Assembly (NCBI RefSeq): GCF_024220175.1
Contig: NZ_CP098502.1
Span: 5,074,449 to 5,138,448, forward strand
Source of the DNA: Paraconexibacter antarcticus
Lineage (GTDB): Bacteria > Actinomycetota > Thermoleophilia > Solirubrobacterales > Solirubrobacteraceae
DNA length: 64,000 nucleotides
Direction: 5' to 3'
Shown: positions 23,256 through 31,363 of the stretch, one piece after another
Numbering within the stretch: position 1 is the stretch's first letter
Layout: each line of letters begins with the position of its first letter
The notes under the pieces: generated by a model
What the model was told of the DNA's origin: nothing
The model's database searches: none
What the model saw: only the letters and a program-made list of their open reading frames with translations
Program-made: the position numbers and the translations under genes

Positions 23256-24470
23256 TTAGACGTCCTGGTCGCGTGGCGGCGTCAGCACGTGGCCCGCGCC
23301 GTCCTCCGCCTCGTCGTCCTCGGGCCATGGTTCGGCGTCGCGGGTGTCCTCGAGGAGCCATTCCTCCTCGTCGTCGTCGAGGTCGTCGACGATCGGCACG
23401 GGGACGGGTGCCGAGAGGTCGGGCGGCGTGCCGCTGGGCTCCGGATCGTCGTCATCGTCGTCGTCGCTGTCGTCGTCATCGTCCTCGTCGTCGTCGTCGA
23501 GGTCCCAGCGGCTCGAGCGCTGCCGCTGCTCCTTCCCGCGGTCCATGAAGAACGCCATCACGAGGCTGAGCTCGTAGAGCGCGTAGAGGATGAGGAACTC
23601 GAGGATCATCGAGACCGGGTCGGTGCCCGGGAGCACCATCGCGAGGACGGCCGTCGCGACGATCGCGTAGCGGCGCCACTCACGCAGCTGCTTGACGTGC
23701 ACGATCCCCATCCGCGTCACCGCGAGCAGGCCGACGGGAAGCTGGAAGACGAGCCCGATCGATGCGAGCGTGAGGATCGCGAACTTGTAGTAGTCCTTGG
23801 CCTGGACGAGGACGTTGAACTGGTCGGAGTTGAAGTTCTGCAGGAATCTCGTCGCCGCCGGCAGCACGACGAAGTACCCGAAGGCGACGCCGGCGATGAA
23901 CAGCACCGGCACCATCGACATGAGGGGCAGGGCGACCTTCTTCTCCTCCGGGCTGAACGCCGGCAGGACGAAGGCGTACAACTGGTAGAGCAGCAGTGGG
24001 AGCGCGAACAGGAGCGCGAAGTACGCCGCGATCGTGATCGTCTGGGTGAACGGCTCCCCGATGCCGATCGTGATGGGCTTGTTCGCGGGCGGGCTCTTCG
24101 GAAGCGCCTGGAGCGCCTTCTGGGCGGCCGCGAGCTGCGTCGTGAACGTCGCGCGGGTGGGCGCGGAGACCTGCTTGTCGGCGATGAGCGTCTTCAGCGT
24201 CGCGATCTGATCGACGCGGAGCGCGCGGACGCCCTCCTCGGCGATGTACGCCTGCCCGAGGAGGCCCTTGCCCTCCTTCGTGCGCGTCTCGGTCTGCGTC
24301 GCGAGCGGCTTGCCGATGAAGTCGAGCAACGCCTGGTTCTGCCAGGCGCAGACGACGAAGCTCACGACGAGCGTGATCGCCATGATCACGAGCCGCGAGC
24401 GGAGCTCGTCGAGGTGATCGGTGAGGCTCAGCCGCTCATCGTGACCGATGGGCTTGATGACCTTGGGCAT
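23256..24470 (-). CDS. tatC: Sec-independent (Tat) translocase protein TatC, with insertion and poly-Asp tail
   Basis: A 404-residue protein, against about 250 usually. The core is TatC: SLTDHLDELRSRLVI before helix 1, then GEPFTQTI, LPLLLYQLYAFVLPAFSPEEKK, GYFVVLPAATRFLQNF, FGLVFQLPV-type helix 5 and VLPGTDPVSM near helix 6. Two oddities: about 75 extra residues in the first periplasmic loop (from TETRTKEGKG to LPKSPPAN), and a cytoplasmic tail with a long Asp run (DLDDDDEDDDDDS...) encoded by a trinucleotide repeat near 23450-23510. TatC binds twin-arginine signals. It follows tatA 29 bases downstream. The Rieske protein nearby is a likely client. Confidence 0.93.
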   Translation of the reverse strand: MPKVIKPIGHDERLSLTDHLDELRSRLVIMAITLVVSFVVCAWQNQALLDFIGKPLATQTETRTKEGKGLLGQAYIAEEGVRALRVDQIATLKTLIADKQVSAPTRATFTTQLAAAQKALQALPKSPPANKPITIGIGEPFTQTITIAAYFALLFALPLLLYQLYAFVLPAFSPEEKKVALPLMSMVPVLFIAGVAFGYFVVLPAATRFLQNFNSDQFNVLVQAKDYYKFAILTLASIGLVFQLPVGLLAVTRMGIVHVKQLREWRRYAIVATAVLAMVLPGTDPVSMILEFLILYALYELSLVMAFFMDRGKEQRQRSSRWDLDDDDEDDDDDSDDDDDDDPEPSGTPPDLSAPVPVPIVDDLDDDEEEWLLEDTRDAEPWPEDDEAEDGAGHVLTPPRDQDV

Positions 24471-24499
24471 GCGTGCGGAGGGCGCCGGCGGGGCCGGAG

Positions 24500-24751
24500 C
24501 TAGGCCTCGCGGCGGGTGCGCTCGGGCGCGGGAACCGTGGCCTCGGGCTCGTCGTCAGCCTCCGCCCGGGTCAGCGCGGGGCGCTCGGACTCGTCGTCGT
24601 CCGCGGCGTCGTGCTTCGCCGTGACCGCGTCCTTGAAGTCGCGCATCCCGTCGCCGAGCTGCTTCCCGAGACCCGGGAGCCGCTTGGGGCCGAAGATGAC
24701 GAGCACGATCACCAGAAGGATGATGAGCTCGGTGGGACCGATGTTGGGCAT
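24500..24751 (-). CDS. tatA: Twin-arginine translocase subunit TatA
   Basis: An 83-residue protein: short N-terminus, one membrane helix (ELIILLVIVLVI), the hinge FGPKRLPGLGKQLG and an amphipathic helix DGMRDFKDAV, then an acidic tail. This is the canonical TatA/E layout. TatA oligomers form the passage for folded proteins with TatC. AAGGCG lies before the ATG as a weak RBS. It is first in the tatA-tatC-TPR operon; no separate tatB is seen, as in minimal TatAC systems. Confidence 0.93.
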   Translation of the reverse strand: MPNIGPTELIILLVIVLVIFGPKRLPGLGKQLGDGMRDFKDAVTAKHDAADDDESERPALTRAEADDEPEATVPAPERTRREA

Positions 24752-24857
24752 GTGGCGCCTTCCTGTGCGGGAGTCTGTGGAGGGTAACCGGCTCGCGCTC
24801 AAGACCGGCAGCGAACCTTCCGATGACTGGGCTACACCCCTCACCGGATCCTTCGCT

Positions 24858-25295
24858 ATGAGCCGCCCAGCAGATCACTCCCATTCCGTCCGCAAGGTCG
24901 TCCTCCCGTCCGGGAAGACCATCGAGATCGTCTCGTTCGACGCGCAGCTCGTCGACGGGCTGACCGAGAAGCCCGCCTCGGCGAAGCGTGCGCACACGCA
25001 CGAGGACGAGCTGCACCACTGCGGCTCCTGCGGGTCCGATCTCGTCTACCCGCTCGACTGGAGCGAGGCCGGCGCGCACCACTGGGAGGTCACCCTCCGT
25101 TGCCCGAACTGCGAGTGGGTCGGCACGGGCGTCTTCGCGAGCGAGGCCGTCGAGCGCTTCGACGCCGAGCTCGACCGCGGCACCGAGTCGGTCATCGCCG
25201 ACCTGCGCCGCCTCATGCACGCGAACATGGAAGAGGACATCGACCGCTTCTCCGCCGCGCTGCACGCCGGGCACGTCGTGCCCGAGGACTTCTGA
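24858..25295 (+). CDS. Conserved-looking small zinc-ribbon protein, unknown function
   Basis: A 145-residue protein divergent from tatA. Residues about 50-90 carry two cysteine pairs, CGSCGSD and CPNCEW, spaced as a zinc ribbon, with a His-rich stretch (AHTHEDELHHC) just before. The C-terminal half is an acidic helix (RFDAELDRGTESVIADLRRLMHANMEEDIDRF). It resembles small actinobacterial zinc-ribbon proteins, but no function is known to me. A regulatory or RNA/protein-binding role is conceivable. It ends 80 bases before a convergent gene, with only a weak GU-paired hairpin between. Confidence 0.7.
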   Translation: MSRPADHSHSVRKVVLPSGKTIEIVSFDAQLVDGLTEKPASAKRAHTHEDELHHCGSCGSDLVYPLDWSEAGAHHWEVTLRCPNCEWVGTGVFASEAVERFDAELDRGTESVIADLRRLMHANMEEDIDRFSAALHAGHVVPEDF

Positions 25296-25375
25296 GGCGC
25301 GCCCCACCGCCGAGACCCGACAAGAGCCCGACCGGGGACGAAGAACGGGTTTCGGCCGGCGGGAGGCCCGTCGCG

Positions 25376-26371
25376 TCAGGCGTAGCGTGCGACGACGCCG
25401 TCCGCCACGAGGTCCAGCGCCGCGCGCTGGGGCTCGGCGAGGCCGGCGGGCAGCTCGCCCTTCGCGCTCGTGACGAGCCCGAGGGCGTGCGCACGGGCGT
25501 CGTCGAGGGCGCCGCAGGCCGCGATCGCGTCGCACAGCGCCTCGGCGTGGGCCGGCGTCGTGACGGCGCGCAGGTCGATCGCGGCGATGGCAGGGTCGCG
25601 CTCACGGGCGAGGAGGAACGGCAGCGTGACCGTCCCGTCGAGGAGGTCGGTGCCCCGGTGCTTGCCGGTGCGCTCCACCGGACCGCTGACGTCGAGCACG
25701 TCGTCGAGGAGCTGGAAGGCGAGGCCGACGCGCCGGCCGAAGCGGACGAGCTCGCCCGCGAGCGCCGCATCACCGGTGCCGGCGTGCACCCCGAGCGCGC
25801 ACGCGGCCTCGAAGAGCCGCGCGGTCTTCAGCTCGCAGCGGTGCAGGTAGCGCTCGACCGCCACGCCGGTGTCCCACGCGTCGGCGCGCTGGAGCAGCTC
25901 CCCCTCGGCGAGGGCGGACCCGGCGCGGGACAGGGCCTGCACCTGGGCGACGTCCGCGTTGCGGACGAGCTCGCGGAAGGCGTCGGCGAACAGCGCGTCG
26001 CCGGTGGCGATCGCGGCCCGGCGGCCTGCCGAGGACCAGACGGTCGGCTCCCCGCGGCGCATCGGAGCCGCGTCGAGCACGTCGTCGTGGACGAGGGTGG
26101 CCGAATGGACGAGCTCGACCGCGACGCCGGCGCGCACGAGCGCGGCATCGGCGCCCGCCGTCCACCCGGCGGGCGGGCCCGCGGCGACGAGGACGAGGAG
26201 CGGCCGCAGGCGCTTTCCGCCCGCGGCGATCGTCCCGGACGCCCACCCGGACAGCGGCTCCGGGTAGCTCGCCGCGATCTCGCCGAGCCGGGCCTCGATG
26301 CGGTCGAGCAGCTCGGGGACGTGGGGTCCCGCGGCCGCCGCGATGGGCGCCGCCTCGGGCGCGACCGCCAC
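25376..26371 (-). CDS. Trans-polyprenyl diphosphate synthase (menaquinone side chain)
   Basis: A 331-residue isoprenyl diphosphate synthase. GGKRLRPLLVL, the first Asp-rich motif in HSATLVHDDVLDAAPMRRG, the second in FQLLDDVLDVSG, and GTDLLDGTVTLPFL are all present. It elongates FPP or GGPP with IPP to the long chain attached to DHNA. GTG start, two bases after the methyltransferase stop. Being last in the qcr-menG operon, it supports a menaquinone role rather than carotenoid synthesis. Chain length cannot be read securely from the residue before the first motif. Confidence 0.88.
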   Translation of the reverse strand: MAVAPEAAPIAAAAGPHVPELLDRIEARLGEIAASYPEPLSGWASGTIAAGGKRLRPLLVLVAAGPPAGWTAGADAALVRAGVAVELVHSATLVHDDVLDAAPMRRGEPTVWSSAGRRAAIATGDALFADAFRELVRNADVAQVQALSRAGSALAEGELLQRADAWDTGVAVERYLHRCELKTARLFEAACALGVHAGTGDAALAGELVRFGRRVGLAFQLLDDVLDVSGPVERTGKHRGTDLLDGTVTLPFLLARERDPAIAAIDLRAVTTPAHAEALCDAIAACGALDDARAHALGLVTSAKGELPAGLAEPQRAALDLVADGVVARYA

Positions 26372-26373
26372 GG

Positions 26374-27165
26374 CTAGGCGGCGGGCACGCCCGGTGCCGC
26401 GGGCGCGGACGGCTTCTCGCCGACGTGCAGCGCGATGATGCCCCCGGCGGTGAGGACGTAGCGGACGTTCACGAGGCCGGCGCCGGCGAGCTTCGCGGCG
26501 AGGTCGTGCGGCCCGGGGAAGCGCTTGACGGAGTTGGGGAGGTACTCGTAGGCCTCCGGGTCACCGGCGACCTTGCCGATGAGCGGCACGATCCGGTCGA
26601 ACCACAGGCGGAAGAAGGTCGAGAGCGGGGGCTTCGTCGGCGTCGTGATCTCGAGGACGACGACGTGGCCGCCGGGCTTCACGACCCGCGTCATCTCGCG
26701 CAGACCCTGGTCGAGGTCGGAGAAGTTGCGCGCCCCGAAGCCGACGGTGGCCGCGTCGAACGCGTCCGTGTCGTACTTCAGCTCCAGCGCGTTGCCCCAC
26801 TCCCAGGTGATGCCGGGCGCCTTGACGCGCGCGCGGTCGAGCATGCCCTCGGAGAAGTCCGAGCCGATGACCGACCCGCTCGGGCCGACCCGCGACGCGA
26901 GTTCGACCGCGAGGTCGCCGGTGCCCGTGGCGACATCCAGGACGGTGTCGCCGGCGCCGACCTGTGCGAGGTCGACGGCCCGGCGGCGCCACTTGTGGTG
27001 CAGCCCGGCCGTCATCACCGAGTTCATGAGGTCGTAGAACCCGGCGATGCGGTCGAACATCGCCCGGACCTGGCCGGCCTCGAGCGTTCCGGACCCGGGG
27101 CCGCCGGGTCCGGCGACCTGTGGCGCTCCCAGGCTGCCCGGCTGCGCCACGGGTCCGGTGCCCAT
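26374..27165 (-). CDS. menG: Demethylmenaquinone methyltransferase (UbiE/MenG)
   Basis: A 263-residue SAM-dependent methyltransferase: MFDRIAGFYDLMNSVMTAGLHHKWRRR, motif I VLDVATGTGDLA, DFSEGMLDRAR, FDAATVGFGARNFSDLDQGLREM, VVVLEITTP and the C-terminal GGIIALHVG are classic UbiE/MenG. It methylates demethylmenaquinone, the last step of menaquinone synthesis. The N-terminus has about 35 extra Gly/Pro-rich residues before the family start. ATG overlaps the qcrC stop (TGATG). A later internal start is conceivable but the overlap favours this one. Confidence 0.93.
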   Translation of the reverse strand: MGTGPVAQPGSLGAPQVAGPGGPGSGTLEAGQVRAMFDRIAGFYDLMNSVMTAGLHHKWRRRAVDLAQVGAGDTVLDVATGTGDLAVELASRVGPSGSVIGSDFSEGMLDRARVKAPGITWEWGNALELKYDTDAFDAATVGFGARNFSDLDQGLREMTRVVKPGGHVVVLEITTPTKPPLSTFFRLWFDRIVPLIGKVAGDPEAYEYLPNSVKRFPGPHDLAAKLAGAGLVNVRYVLTAGGIIALHVGEKPSAPAAPGVPAA

Positions 27166-27908
27166 CACTTGAGCTGCGACAGGAACGTCACCATCGCGTT
27201 GAACTTCGCCGGGTCCTTCTGCTGCAACGCCTGGAACGACGGCATCGGGGCGGTGGGGTTGACGAGCGTCCGCGCGATCGCCTGCCTGGGCAGGTTCTTG
27301 GCGATGTGCGTCAGCTGCGGCCCGGGGCCGTCGTTGCCGTTGTCGCCGAACTTGTGGCAGGCCTCGCAGCCGGACTGGGCGACGACCTGCCGTCCCTTCT
27401 CGTACAGCGCCGTGAACTGCGGCCCCTGGGCGATGACGGCCTTCGGTGTCGGCATGTCGATCTGCGTCGGCGGGCCCGACTCCGCACCCTTGTAGGTGAG
27501 GAAGCCCATCGCCGCGATGACGAAGATGCCGGTCGCCGTGGCGATCGGACGACGCTCGGGGCGACGCTCCGGACCGCGGTCGTAGAACGGCAGCAGGAAC
27601 AGCAGGATCATGCAGATCGTCGGCACGCCGATGGTGGCGAGCGGGACGAGCTCCGCGGGCTTGATGACGCGGAGCAGCTCGAAGAGGAAGAAGAAGTACC
27701 ACTCCGGGCGGGGCGTGTACGTCGTCGTCGTCGGGTCCGCCTTCGGGCCGAGCTCGGCGCCGAGGACGAGGGACATCGTGATGATCGCCGCCATGACCAC
27801 GCAGGCCATGAGGCTGTCCTTCGCGACGGCGTACGGGAAGAACGGCTTGCCGGCCGACTTCAGCGCCATGTACTCGCGCAGGTACTGCTCCTTCTCACGC
27901 TGGTTCAT
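27165..27908 (-). CDS. qcrC: Menaquinol:cytochrome c reductase subunit QcrC (cyt b subunit IV fused to cytochrome c)
   Basis: A 247-residue fusion. The first 140 residues hold three membrane helices and the subunit IV Qo motif PRPEWYFFFLFELLR. A fourth helix (GIFVIAAMGFLTY) leads to a monoheme cytochrome c domain with CEACHKF near residue 180 and a distal Met in TAPMPSF. This fused layout is that of Bacillus QcrC, not the separate diheme QcrC and full-length QcrB of most actinobacteria. It passes electrons from the b6c core to cytochrome c oxidase. It overlaps qcrB by 4 bases. Confidence 0.92.
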   Translation of the reverse strand: MNQREKEQYLREYMALKSAGKPFFPYAVAKDSLMACVVMAAIITMSLVLGAELGPKADPTTTTYTPRPEWYFFFLFELLRVIKPAELVPLATIGVPTICMILLFLLPFYDRGPERRPERRPIATATGIFVIAAMGFLTYKGAESGPPTQIDMPTPKAVIAQGPQFTALYEKGRQVVAQSGCEACHKFGDNGNDGPGPQLTHIAKNLPRQAIARTLVNPTAPMPSFQALQQKDPAKFNAMVTFLSQLK

Positions 27909-28714
27909 GCGCGCTCCTCCTCGACCTGGCGGTACTGCTCAGGCAGCTTCTGCCACGGGGGGGCCGTCGTGCCGAGCTTCGCCACGAGGTACAGGTGGAA
28001 CCCGATGAGGGCGCCGATGATCCCCGGGATGAGCATCATGTGGATCGCGTAGAACCGCGACAGGGTGGTCGCGCCGAACTCGGGGCCGGCACGCAGGAAG
28101 TCCGACAGGTACGGGCCGACGAGCGGGCCGGTGCCGTTGATGTTCACGCCGACGATCGTCGCCCAGTAGGAGCGCTGGTCGAACGGCAGCAGGTAGCCCG
28201 TGAAGGACATCGCCATCGTGAGGATCAGGAGGGCGACGCCGATGATCCAGTTCAGCTCGCGCGGGTACTTGTACGCGCCGAAGAAGAACGTGCGGGCCAT
28301 GTGCAGGAAGATGAGGATGACCATCACCGACGAGCCCCACTTGTGCATGCCGTGGACGAACTCGCCGAGGAAGACGTCGTCGTTCACGTGCCGCATGGAC
28401 TCGTACGCGCCACCGCCCGCATCCGGGCGGTAGTACATCGCGAGGAAGACGCCGGTGACCGCCTGGCTGAGGAAGGCGAACATCGTCGCCGACCCGAGCG
28501 TGTAGAACCAGTTGGTGCCCTTGGGCACCTTGCGGAACATCATCCAGCGGGCGCCACCGGAGAGGGACGTGCGCTCGTCGACCCAGTCGACGACCGACAT
28601 GCCGGCCTCGGCGGCGACGTCCAGCGGCTTCTGCTTGGGGGTACCCGGGCGCTTCGGTGCCGGCTTCGGGAAGCCGGGGGGCAGCGGCGGGGCGGGGAGC
28701 TTGAGCTTGGGCAT
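27905..28714 (-). CDS. qcrB: Menaquinol:cytochrome c reductase cytochrome b6-type subunit
   Basis: A 269-residue cytochrome b N-terminal half. Four helices carry the heme-ligand histidines in VHGMHKWGSSVMVILIFLHMARTF and in RFYAIHMMLIPGIIGALIGFHLY, and the Qo-site segment GYLLPFDQRSYWAT is present. The first 40 residues are a Pro/Lys-rich extension, longer than in Bacillus. It binds two b hemes (and possibly a c-type ci heme in this clade). It lies two bases after the Rieske gene. Confidence 0.94.
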   Translation of the reverse strand: MPKLKLPAPPLPPGFPKPAPKRPGTPKQKPLDVAAEAGMSVVDWVDERTSLSGGARWMMFRKVPKGTNWFYTLGSATMFAFLSQAVTGVFLAMYYRPDAGGGAYESMRHVNDDVFLGEFVHGMHKWGSSVMVILIFLHMARTFFFGAYKYPRELNWIIGVALLILTMAMSFTGYLLPFDQRSYWATIVGVNINGTGPLVGPYLSDFLRAGPEFGATTLSRFYAIHMMLIPGIIGALIGFHLYLVAKLGTTAPPWQKLPEQYRQVEEERA

Positions 28715-28716
28715 GA

Positions 28717-29388
28717 TCAGGTGTTGGGGATCTTGCGGATGGACGGACGCGACGGGTAGAGGTACTGCCCGATGCCGTCGAGGGCCTCGCCCGGGTCACG
28801 GGGCGAGAAGCGGCGCAGCTCCTGGTTCACCGAGAAGCGCGGGCCGATCTGGACCTGACCGTTGCGGATCCGGGTGTAGAAGCGGTCGAGCGGGCGGACC
28901 GGCGGCCCACCGTCCACGCGGCCGACGAAGTCGTACACGCCACCGTGGCACGGGCAGATGAAGCGCTGCGCGGCGGACTTGTACGACACCGGGCACCCGA
29001 GGTGCATGCAGCGGGTCGAGATGGCGACGAAGCCGTCGTACTCGTCCTTCCGCTTGCCGTCGATCGCGTCGTTGTGCTTGCGCATGTAGACGGTCGACTT
29101 GCCGACCTCGCCGATCCCCGAGGAGATCGTGATCGTCTTCGGGACGTAGTTGTCGTCCGGGAAGTCGGCGACCGGCCCGACGTCCTGCCAGGACTCCTCC
29201 TTCTTCTCGAAGATCGGGCCCATTGCGAACCCGAGAGCGGGCAGCAGGAAGGCGGACGCCGAGATGGCGCCGGCGGTGTGCGCGGTACCCGTCATGAACC
29301 GCCGGCGCGTGACGGTCTCGCCATCGAAGGCGCCCGGCATGCCGCGGTCGGCGGTGTACTTGCTTTTGGTGATCCTGCGGTCTGGCAA
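28717..29388 (-). CDS. qcrA: Rieske iron-sulfur subunit of menaquinol:cytochrome c reductase
   Basis: A 223-residue protein. A twin-arginine type signal/anchor (VTRRRFMTG then a hydrophobic helix) is followed by the Rieske fold with cluster ligands in STRCMHLGC (Cys, His) and FICPCHGGVYD (Cys, His). Start is TTG with AGGAG 7 bases upstream; no better start fits. It is first of the operon qcrA-qcrB-qcrC-menG-polyprenyl synthase. Tat export fits the nearby tatAC genes. A palindrome in front of it may control the operon. Confidence 0.94.
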   Translation of the reverse strand: MPDRRITKSKYTADRGMPGAFDGETVTRRRFMTGTAHTAGAISASAFLLPALGFAMGPIFEKKEESWQDVGPVADFPDDNYVPKTITISSGIGEVGKSTVYMRKHNDAIDGKRKDEYDGFVAISTRCMHLGCPVSYKSAAQRFICPCHGGVYDFVGRVDGGPPVRPLDRFYTRIRNGQVQIGPRFSVNQELRRFSPRDPGEALDGIGQYLYPSRPSIRKIPNT

Positions 29389-29395
29389 GGTGGGA

Positions 29396-29400
29396 CTCCT
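29396..29400 (-). promoter_or_regulatory. RBS (AGGAG) fixing the TTG start of qcrA
   Basis: AGGAG lies 7 bases upstream of the TTG on the minus strand and supports this rare start codon. Confidence 0.6.
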
Positions 29401-29457
29401 GGAAGCCCTGCGACGACGCGTCGGCAGGGGTAGCTCCGTCAGAGAAGGCCGTGGAAC

Positions 29458-29473
29458 CTTATCGCTCGATAAG
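29458..29473. promoter_or_regulatory. Palindrome CTTATCG-CT-CGATAAG upstream of qcrA
   Basis: A 16-bp palindrome with 7-bp arms, AT-rich against its surroundings, sits 70 bases before the qcrA start and just after the stop of the hem-operon gene. Size and symmetry fit a dimeric regulator site. It is too short for a good terminator. Confidence 0.5.
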
Positions 29474-29484
29474 CGTACGCGGCC

Positions 29485-30054
29485 CTATGGTGCCTGCGTG
29501 CCCAAGCGGCCAAGCTGGCGCGCCGCAGCCCGCAGAGCAGACGAGGCGGACGGATCCCCTGCGCGGGCCTGGTTTTTCGCCGCCTCGAGGGCCTCCGAGG
29601 GACCGTGTCCGACGGCCTGCGCGCCGGCCTCCCAGGCCGCGTCCGCGAGGTCCGCGTCGCCGGTCGCCTGGGCCTGCGCACCGAGGACGATCGTGTCTGC
29701 GAGGGCCGCGACGGCCTCGAGGTCACCCCGGTCGGCGAGCCGCGAGAGGCCGAGCGCGTACAGGCGGTCCCCGACGAGGAGCGCGAGGTCGGCGTCGGTC
29801 GTCGTGACGATCCTCGATCCCCCGCCCACCCCGTCCGCGACGTGCGTGAGGTGACCCTCGCGGACCGCCTCGACGATCTCGACGTAGGCCGCCGGGTCGC
29901 GGGCGGCGCGGGGCCCGGCGGCCGCCGCGTCCCCGTGCGGGGTCACGGTGCCGGGGGGCGGCGGGGCGACGGCCTCGGCGACGAGGCCGCCCTCGGCCTG
30001 GAGCGTCGCCGCGACGGCGGCGAGGGCGTCCGCGCCCGCGCCCGGGGCGCTCAC
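29485..30054 (-). CDS. Unknown protein encoded at the end of the hem operon
   Basis: A 189-residue, Ala-rich, mostly helical protein that starts with a GTG overlapping the hemL stop (GTGA), so it is translated with hemL. The first 65 residues are Pro/Ala-rich. Then comes a segment YVEIVEAVREGHLTHVADG with a conserved-looking helix, TTTDADLALLVGDRLYALGLSRLADRGDLEAVAALADTI, and a C-terminal Ala/Arg-rich helix. No cysteines, signal peptide or membrane segment. I recognise no family. Its position suggests a tetrapyrrole-related role. Confidence 0.6.
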   Translation of the reverse strand: MSAPGAGADALAAVAATLQAEGGLVAEAVAPPPPGTVTPHGDAAAAGPRAARDPAAYVEIVEAVREGHLTHVADGVGGGSRIVTTTDADLALLVGDRLYALGLSRLADRGDLEAVAALADTIVLGAQAQATGDADLADAAWEAGAQAVGHGPSEALEAAKNQARAGDPSASSALRAAARQLGRLGTQAP

Positions 30055-31337
30055 CCCTTCACCTCGGCGAAGGCGGCCGCCGCGGCCTCGAGCGTGCGCT
30101 CCAGGTGCTCGGGCGTGTGCGCGAGCGACGGGAACCACGCCTCGAACTGGGACGGCGGCGCGTAGACGCCACGGGCCAGCAGGGCACGGATCCAGGCCGC
30201 GTGGGCGGCGAGGTCGCAGGCCTGCGCCCCGGCGTAGTCGTGGACCGGCTCGGCCGAGAAGAAGACGGTGAGCAGGCCGGGGACGCTGACGATCTGCACC
30301 GGGACGTCGCCGGCGGCGTCCCGGAGGCCGTGCACGAGCGTCTCGGTCGTCGCGGCCAGGCGCGCGTAGGCGACCTCGTCGAGCAGCCGCAGGGTCGTGA
30401 GGCCGGCGGCGACGGCGAGCGGGTTCCCGCTCAGCGTGCCCGCCTGGTAGACCGGGCCGGCCGGCGCGACGTGCTCCATGATCTCCCTGGAGGCCCCGTA
30501 GGCGGCCGCCGGGAGTCCGCCGCCGATGATCTTGCCGAGGACGGTCATGTCCGGCGTGACGCCCTCCCGCTCCTGAGCGCCGCCGGGCCCGACGCGGAAG
30601 CCGCTGATGACCTCGTCGAAGACGAGCAGCGCGCCGGTGGCGTCCGCCTGGTTGCGCAGGAGCTGCAGGAAGTCCTCGAAGGGCGGGACGAGACCCATGT
30701 TCGCCGGGTAGGGCTCGGCGAGGATCGCGGCGAACTCGTGCTCGGCGCAGGCCCGCACGACGGCCTCGCCGTCGTTCCAGGGCACGATGACGGTGTTCGC
30801 GGTCGCGGAGGCGCTCACGCCCGCGGAGGCGGGGACGCCGGCCGTCGCCAGGCCGCTGCCCGCCTCGGCGAGCAGGCCGTCGAGGTGCCCGTGGTAGGCC
30901 CCGGAGAACTTCAGGAGCTTCTCCCGGCCCGTCACGGCGCGGGCGACGCGGATCGCGCTCATCGCCGCCTCGGTGCCGGACGAGGTCATCCGCAGCATGT
31001 CGATGCCGGGGACGCGGCGGGCGACCTCCTCGGCGATCTCGACCTCGCCGGCCGTCGGGGCGCCGAAGGTCGTGCCGCGCGCGGCCGCCTCGGAGATCGC
31101 GGCGAGGATCTCCGGGTGCGCGTGCCCGTGGATGAGCGGGCCCCACGAGCAGACGTAGTCGACGAAGCGGTTGCCGTCGACGTCGAAGAGCTCGGCGCCC
31201 TCCGCGCGGTCGACGAAGAGCGGGTCGCGGCCGATCGCGCGCATCGCCCGGACCGGCGAGTTGACCCCGCCGGGGAGGCGCTGGACGGCGCGCGCGTAGA
31301 GCTCGGCGGACTTGGCGTCGGTCAGGGAGGCGGACAT
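30051..31337 (-). CDS. hemL: Glutamate-1-semialdehyde 2,1-aminomutase
   Basis: A 428-residue class III PLP aminomutase making 5-aminolevulinate in the C5 pathway. Motifs: RLPGGVNSPVRAM, the PLP-contact MTSSGTEAAMSAIRVAR, FSGAYHGHLDG, VFDEVISGFRVGPGGAQ and the PLP lysine in VLGKIIGGGLPAAAYG. The GSA-specific start PGGVNSPVRA separates it from other class III enzymes. It is in a run with hemB and a siroheme-decarboxylase-like gene, 26 bases downstream of the latter. No glutamyl-tRNA reductase gene is in the window. Confidence 0.95.
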   Translation of the reverse strand: MSASLTDAKSAELYARAVQRLPGGVNSPVRAMRAIGRDPLFVDRAEGAELFDVDGNRFVDYVCSWGPLIHGHAHPEILAAISEAAARGTTFGAPTAGEVEIAEEVARRVPGIDMLRMTSSGTEAAMSAIRVARAVTGREKLLKFSGAYHGHLDGLLAEAGSGLATAGVPASAGVSASATANTVIVPWNDGEAVVRACAEHEFAAILAEPYPANMGLVPPFEDFLQLLRNQADATGALLVFDEVISGFRVGPGGAQEREGVTPDMTVLGKIIGGGLPAAAYGASREIMEHVAPAGPVYQAGTLSGNPLAVAAGLTTLRLLDEVAYARLAATTETLVHGLRDAAGDVPVQIVSVPGLLTVFFSAEPVHDYAGAQACDLAAHAAWIRALLARGVYAPPSQFEAWFPSLAHTPEHLERTLEAAAAAFAEVKG

Positions 31338-31363
31338 CGTCCCGCCACGGTACTGCGGACCCG

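Noticed and set aside
23448..23515. Trinucleotide repeat as a separate regulatory repeat
   Set aside because: It simply encodes the poly-Asp tail of TatC.
25300..25375. Possible bidirectional terminator between the zinc-ribbon gene and the polyprenyl synthase gene
   Set aside because: The only stem (ACGGG...CCCGT with GU pairs inside) is weak and no better than chance at this GC content.
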